Assembly (NCBI RefSeq): GCF_000422085.1
Contig: NC_021741.1
Location: 1,178,001 to 1,242,000 of the forward strand
Length of the DNA stretch: 64,000 bases
Direction of reading: 5' to 3'
DNA from: Serratia liquefaciens ATCC 27592
Lineage (GTDB): Bacteria > Pseudomonadota > Gammaproteobacteria > Enterobacterales > Enterobacteriaceae
In this document: in pieces, positions 59,969 through 64,000 of the stretch
Layout of the letters: each line of letters begins with the position of its first letter
Numbering within the stretch: the stretch's first letter is position 1
Made by a program: the position numbers and the translations under genes
The notes under the pieces: generated by a model
Database searches by the model: none
Seen by the model: only the letters and a program-made list of their open reading frames with translations
What the model was told of the DNA's origin: nothing

Positions 59969-60769
59969 ATGAACAGTAACTTCAGACGTCACTTGTTGAG
60001 TCTGTCGTTACTGGTTGGCGTAGCGGTCCCATGGGCCGCTACTGCCCAAGCGCCAATCAGTAATGTCGGCTCCGGCTCGGTCGAAGACCGTGTCACCTCG
60101 CTTGAGCGCATCAGCAATGCTCAAGGCCAGCTTTTAAACCAACTCCAGCAACAACTCTCTGACAATCAGCGCGATATTGACTCGCTCCGCGGGCAAATCC
60201 AGGAAAGCCAATATCAACTGAATCAGGTCGTTGAACGCCAAAAGCAAATCTATCAGCAGATGGATAGCATCAGCCAGGGCGGCGCTCAGAGCTCTGCTGC
60301 CGCAGCGGGTGCCGCGGGTGGAGCAGCAGCGGCTGCGTCCTCCGACGGTGCTGACAGTGCGTCTGCGGGCGCTACAGCAGCAGCGCCGGCCAGCAAGGGT
60401 GATGAAAACAGCGACTACAATGCCGCTGTTTCATTGGCGCTGGAAAAAAAACAGTATGACCAGGCAATTTCTGCTTTTCAGACCTTCGTAAAACAGTACC
60501 CAAAGTCTACTTACCAGCCTAATGCCAACTATTGGCTGGGCCAGTTGTATTACAACAAGGGTAAGAAAGACGATGCGGCTTACTATTATGCGGTCGTGGT
60601 GAAGAATTACTCAAAGTCACCTAAGGCGCCGGACGCCATGTACAAGGTAGGTATCATCATGCAGGAGAAAGGGCAGGCCGATAAAGCCAAAGCCGTGTTC
60701 CAGCAGGTGATTAAACAATACCCAACCAGTGCGGCGGCCAAACAGGCGAAAAGTCGCGTAGCCGGTTAG
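59969..60769 (+). CDS. cpoB: CpoB (YbgF), Tol-Pal associated TPR protein
   Basis: 266 residues: signal peptide (about 1-27, ATAQA), coiled-coil trimerisation segment (about 38-92, VEDRVTSLERISNAQGQLLNQLQQQ), an Ala/Gly/Ser linker (about 105-145) and TPR repeats (DYNAAVSLALEKKQYDQAISAFQTFV, YYNKGKKDDAAYYYAVVV). It coordinates outer-membrane constriction with PBP1B. It starts 9 nt after pal and ends the operon. Confidence 0.96.
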   Translation: MNSNFRRHLLSLSLLVGVAVPWAATAQAPISNVGSGSVEDRVTSLERISNAQGQLLNQLQQQLSDNQRDIDSLRGQIQESQYQLNQVVERQKQIYQQMDSISQGGAQSSAAAAGAAGGAAAAASSDGADSASAGATAAAPASKGDENSDYNAAVSLALEKKQYDQAISAFQTFVKQYPKSTYQPNANYWLGQLYYNKGKKDDAAYYYAVVVKNYSKSPKAPDAMYKVGIIMQEKGQADKAKAVFQQVIKQYPTSAAAKQAKSRVAG

Positions 60770-60780
60770 TCAGAAAAAAT

Positions 60781-60835
60781 AATGAGCCCAGAAGTTAGTC
60801 GATTTGACCGCTTTCTGGGCTCATTCGCGTGAAGA
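60781..60835 (+). other. 13-bp inverted repeat after cpoB
   Basis: AATGAGCCCAGAA (60781-60793) and TTCTGGGCTCATT (60823-60835) are exact complements around a 29-nt loop, 11 nt after the cpoB stop. No T-run follows on the plus strand. It may be a weak terminator or a 3'-end stabilising stem for the tolB-pal-cpoB mRNA. Confidence 0.6.
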
Positions 60836-60869
60836 ACAAGCAGTTGAACCCCTTGTTCAAAAATTTAGG

Positions 60870-60897
60870 TTGCGCTGCCAAGATAAATTAGTAATAT
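60870..60897 (+). promoter_or_regulatory. Likely promoter of the tRNA cluster
   Basis: TTGCGC (60870-60875) and TAATAT (60892-60897) with 16-bp spacing, followed by a GC-rich discriminator (GCCGCCG), typical of growth-rate-controlled stable-RNA promoters. The perfect palindrome ACATCTTGCAAGATGT lies at 60915-60930 in the presumed leader, 18 nt before the first tRNA. Confidence 0.5.
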
Positions 60898-60948
60898 ATG
60901 CCGCCGTTGCCAAGACATCTTGCAAGATGTTAAAGCAGCAAGGAAATT

Positions 60949-61024
60949 GGGTCGTTAGCTCAGTTGGTAGAGCAGTTGACTTTTAATCAATTGGTCGCAG
61001 GTTCGAATCCTGCACGACCCACCA
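60949..61024 (+). tRNA. tRNA-Lys (anticodon UUU)
   Basis: 76 nt with encoded CCA. Acceptor GGGTCGT pairs with ACGACCC, anticodon loop CTTTTAA and T-loop GGTTCGAATCC. First gene of a five-tRNA cluster in the place of the E. coli lysT-valT-lysW cluster. Confidence 0.98.
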
Positions 61025-61056
61025 ATTTCTGAAGTAGTAGCAGTAACCACGTCAGT

Positions 61057-61132
61057 GGGTGATTAGCTCAGTTGGTAGAGCATCTCCTTTACACGGAGGG
61101 GGTCGGCGGTTCGAGCCCGTCATCACCCACCA
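61057..61132 (+). tRNA. tRNA-Val (anticodon UAC)
   Basis: 76 nt with encoded CCA. Acceptor GGGTGAT / ATCACCC, anticodon stem CTCCT-TTACACG-AGGGG region with anticodon TAC. It lies 32 nt after the first tRNA-Lys. Confidence 0.98.
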
Positions 61133-61139
61133 CTGCTGT

Positions 61140-61215
61140 GGGTCGTTAGCTCAGTTGGTAGAGCAGTTGACTTTTAATCAATTGGTCGCAGGTTCGAATC
61201 CTGCACGACCCACCA
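61140..61215 (+). tRNA. tRNA-Lys (anticodon UUU), second copy
   Basis: Identical in all 76 bases to the copy at 60949, including CCA. Only 7 nt separate it from tRNA-Val, so the pair is processed from one precursor. Confidence 0.98.
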
Positions 61216-61284
61216 TTTCAGAATTGTTTTTCCTCAATCCAGGCTTCGGTTTGTATTGGCTGTTCAGCAGTAAACCACGTCAGT

Positions 61285-61360
61285 GGGTCGTTAGCTCAGT
61301 TGGTAGAGCAGTTGACTTTTAATCAATTGGTCGCAGGTTCGAATCCTGCACGACCCACCA
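61285..61360 (+). tRNA. tRNA-Lys (anticodon UUU), third copy
   Basis: Identical to the other tRNA-Lys copies. The spacer before it ends CAGTAAACCACGTCAGT, repeated before tRNA-Val and the fourth copy, which marks tandem duplication of gene plus spacer. Confidence 0.98.
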
Positions 61361-61415
61361 TTCTTGCAGCGAGTTCCTCTCCTGCTTACGCGGTTCAGCA
61401 GTAAACCACATCAGT

Positions 61416-61491
61416 GGGTCGTTAGCTCAGTTGGTAGAGCAGTTGACTTTTAATCAATTGGTCGCAGGTTCGAATCCTGCACGACCCACCA
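61416..61491 (+). tRNA. tRNA-Lys (anticodon UUU), fourth copy
   Basis: Identical to the other tRNA-Lys copies. Its upstream spacer differs from that of copy three by one base in the repeated part (CACATCAGT). No clear T-tailed terminator follows; ACCCCCCCTTATTAAAA-like sequence lies just downstream. Confidence 0.98.
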
Positions 61492-61751
61492 TTCTTAAAG
61501 AAATACCCCCCCTTATTAAAAACTCTGAATTGGCATATAGCACGAATTGTGTCGGTGAGAAGCTGCGTTCAGATTCGTGAAAATCTCCGGTACTTCCACC
61601 TTCCGCCATTTTTGTTGGCATGCGCACTCCATTCTCTCTATCACGAAAGCACTTTCCCCCTGCAGATCTCTCTCTTTGATCAAAAATTCAATCTATTAAA
61701 CTTCATTGGCGTGATCTTGAAAATATCAGCGGACTTTTCGCTCAATTTTAG

Positions 61752-62900
<1,149 letters not shown>

Positions 62901-62921
62901 CCGTTTAATAAGGATAATAAA

Positions 62922-63647
62922 ATGAGCTTTTTCAGTACCAGCAATATCTTGGTGCATATCCCGCTGGGCGCGGGGGGTTATGATCTGTCATGGATTGAGG
63001 CGATCGGCACCCTGTTCGGTTTGTTGTGTATCTGGTATGCCAGCAAAGAGAAAATCATCAATTACCTGTTCGGCCTGATTAACGTCACGCTGTTCGCGGT
63101 GATTTTCTTCCAAATCCAGCTTTACGCCAGCCTGCTGCTGCAGCTGTTCTTTTTTGTTGCCAATATCTACGGCTGGTACGCCTGGAGTCGCCAGACGCAG
63201 GATAATCAGGCCGAGCTGAAGATTCGTTGGTTACCGCTGCCGAAGGCATTGGGCTGGGCGGCGGTATGCGTGATCGGTATTGCACTGATGACCTTTAATA
63301 TCGACCGCGTTTTCGCCTGGTTGACGCAGGTTGCGGTGACGGTAATGCAGGGCTTGGGCCTCAGCGTGCAAATGCCTGAGCTGCAACCGGACGCCTTCCC
63401 GTTCTGGGATTCGGCGATGATGGTGCTGTCGATCGTCGCGATGATTCTGATGACGCGCAAGTACGTGGAAAACTGGTTGCTGTGGGTGGTGATTGACGTG
63501 ATCAGCGTGGCGATTTTTGCCTATCAGGGCGTTTACGCCATGGCGCTGGAATACGTGATCCTGACGCTGATTGCGCTGAACGGTTCCTGGCTGTGGATCA
63601 AAAGCGCCGGCAACAACCAATCGCGGCCTTTGTCTTCCGCACCTTAA
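62922..63647 (+). CDS. pnuC: PnuC, nicotinamide riboside transporter
   Basis: Inner-membrane facilitator importing nicotinamide riboside. 241 residues, about seven hydrophobic helices (WIEAIGTLFGLLCIWYASKEKIINYLFGLINVTLFAVIFF; LLLQLFFFVANIYGWYAW; ENWLLWVVIDVISVAIFAYQGVY), including the substrate-binding WxxW-type and NIYGWYAW motifs. It forms an operon with nadA and is likely repressed by NadR through the site at 61758. Confidence 0.95.
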   Translation: MSFFSTSNILVHIPLGAGGYDLSWIEAIGTLFGLLCIWYASKEKIINYLFGLINVTLFAVIFFQIQLYASLLLQLFFFVANIYGWYAWSRQTQDNQAELKIRWLPLPKALGWAAVCVIGIALMTFNIDRVFAWLTQVAVTVMQGLGLSVQMPELQPDAFPFWDSAMMVLSIVAMILMTRKYVENWLLWVVIDVISVAIFAYQGVYAMALEYVILTLIALNGSWLWIKSAGNNQSRPLSSAP

Positions 63648-63654
63648 AATATCG

Positions 63655-63685
63655 CCGGGGCGCCCTACAAGGCGCCCCGTTTGTT
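63655..63685 (+). terminator. Terminator after nadA-pnuC
   Basis: GGGGCGCC-CTACAA-GGCGCCCC followed by GTTTGTTTT. It lies between the convergent pnuC and zitB genes. Confidence 0.85.
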
Positions 63686-64000
63686 TTAATGATGATGCCC
63701 CAGATCGGAATGCGAGCCGGAATGTGAGTGGTCACTCGGCTCGGGAGCCCGATTAATTCCGCAGTCGGGCGTATCACAATGCTGGTATTCCATTTGAATG
63801 GTCACGTGGCCAATCCGGTAGTGTTCCAACAGATAGCCCTGAATGCGGCGCAGCAAGCCATCATGGTCATTCGGCGGTATCACCTGCGCATGCAACGTCA
63901 TCAGCTTCTGTTCACCAATCTGCCAGACGTGGACGTGGTGGATATTGCGTACTTCCGGAATATTCAGGCACAGGTCTTTTTGCAGTTTGGCGATATCCAC
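63686..64000 (-). CDS. zitB: ZitB, zinc efflux cation-diffusion facilitator (C-terminal part)
   Basis: Only the last 104 residues are in the window; the gene continues past the window end. The cytoplasmic domain contains IPEVRNIHHVHVWQIGEQKLMTLHAQVIPPNDHD, the conserved CDF C-terminal fold, and a His-rich tail ending HSHSGSHSDLGHHH. ZitB exports zinc. Position next to pnuC agrees with the enteric backbone. Confidence 0.93.
   Translation of the reverse strand: MDIAKLQKDLCLNIPEVRNIHHVHVWQIGEQKLMTLHAQVIPPNDHDGLLRRIQGYLLEHYRIGHVTIQMEYQHCDTPDCGINRAPEPSDHSHSGSHSDLGHHH

Overview
The window is a contiguous chromosomal segment from an enterobacterium, most likely a Serratia. The gene order nagDCAB/nagE-glnS-chiP-chiQ-(ctb)-fur-fldA-ybfE-ybfF-seqA-pgm ... 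kdpFABCDE-ybfA ... phrB-ybgI-pxpBCA-nei-gltA-sdhCDAB-sucABCD-cydABX-ybgE-ybgC-tolQRAB-pal-cpoB-tRNA-nadA-pnuC-zitB is the conserved enteric backbone. A full secreted chitobiase gene directly behind chiPQ is a Serratia hallmark. The chitobiase has the 885-residue length of the S. marcescens enzyme as I remember it but differs at many positions, so a non-marcescens Serratia is my inference; the species cannot be fixed from this window.

Layout. 1-13.1 kb: amino-sugar and chitin use. This comprises nagD (cut by the window edge), nagC, nagA and nagB on the minus strand, nagE divergently, then glnS, then the chitoporin operon chiP-chiQ-ctb. NagC and CRP sites sit between nagB and nagE, and a perfect ChiX small-RNA target covers the chiP ribosome binding site. 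13.4-20.1 kb: fur, fldA, ybfE and ybfF (minus), seqA and pgm (plus), then a His-rich PadR/YqjI-type repressor overlapping a DUF3861 gene behind an array of palindromic boxes. 20.1-28.4 kb: the Kdp high-affinity potassium system on the minus strand, including the 29-residue KdpF, with two ERIC elements inside the operon. 28.8-33.3 kb: ybfA, then a DUF523-DUF1722 fusion, phrB, a secreted class II cyclic-nucleotide phosphodiesterase-like protein and ybgI.

33.4-38.3 kb: 5-oxoproline metabolism, with pxpBCA followed by two membrane proteins (DUF969, DUF979) and pyrrolidone-carboxylate peptidase. I read the two membrane proteins as a likely transporter for 5-oxoproline or a related compound. 38.4-51.1 kb: nei, then the TCA cluster gltA (minus) and sdhCDAB-sucABCD (plus). 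51.9-60.8 kb: cydABX-ybgE and the Tol-Pal envelope cluster. 60.9-61.5 kb: five tRNA genes (Lys, Val, Lys, Lys, Lys). The end carries nadA-pnuC and the C-terminus of zitB on the minus strand.

Most of the window is ordinary core genome. The parts deserving a second look are mainly non-coding or accessory: four ERIC-type elements, all between genes that are or could be co-transcribed; two matching ~65-bp internally deleted ERIC derivatives; two unclassified palindromic elements beside sdh; the ~19-bp spaced TTAGATATATC array before the PadR gene; a LacI-type palindrome before chiP; and the DUF969-DUF979-Pcp/PxpBCA association.
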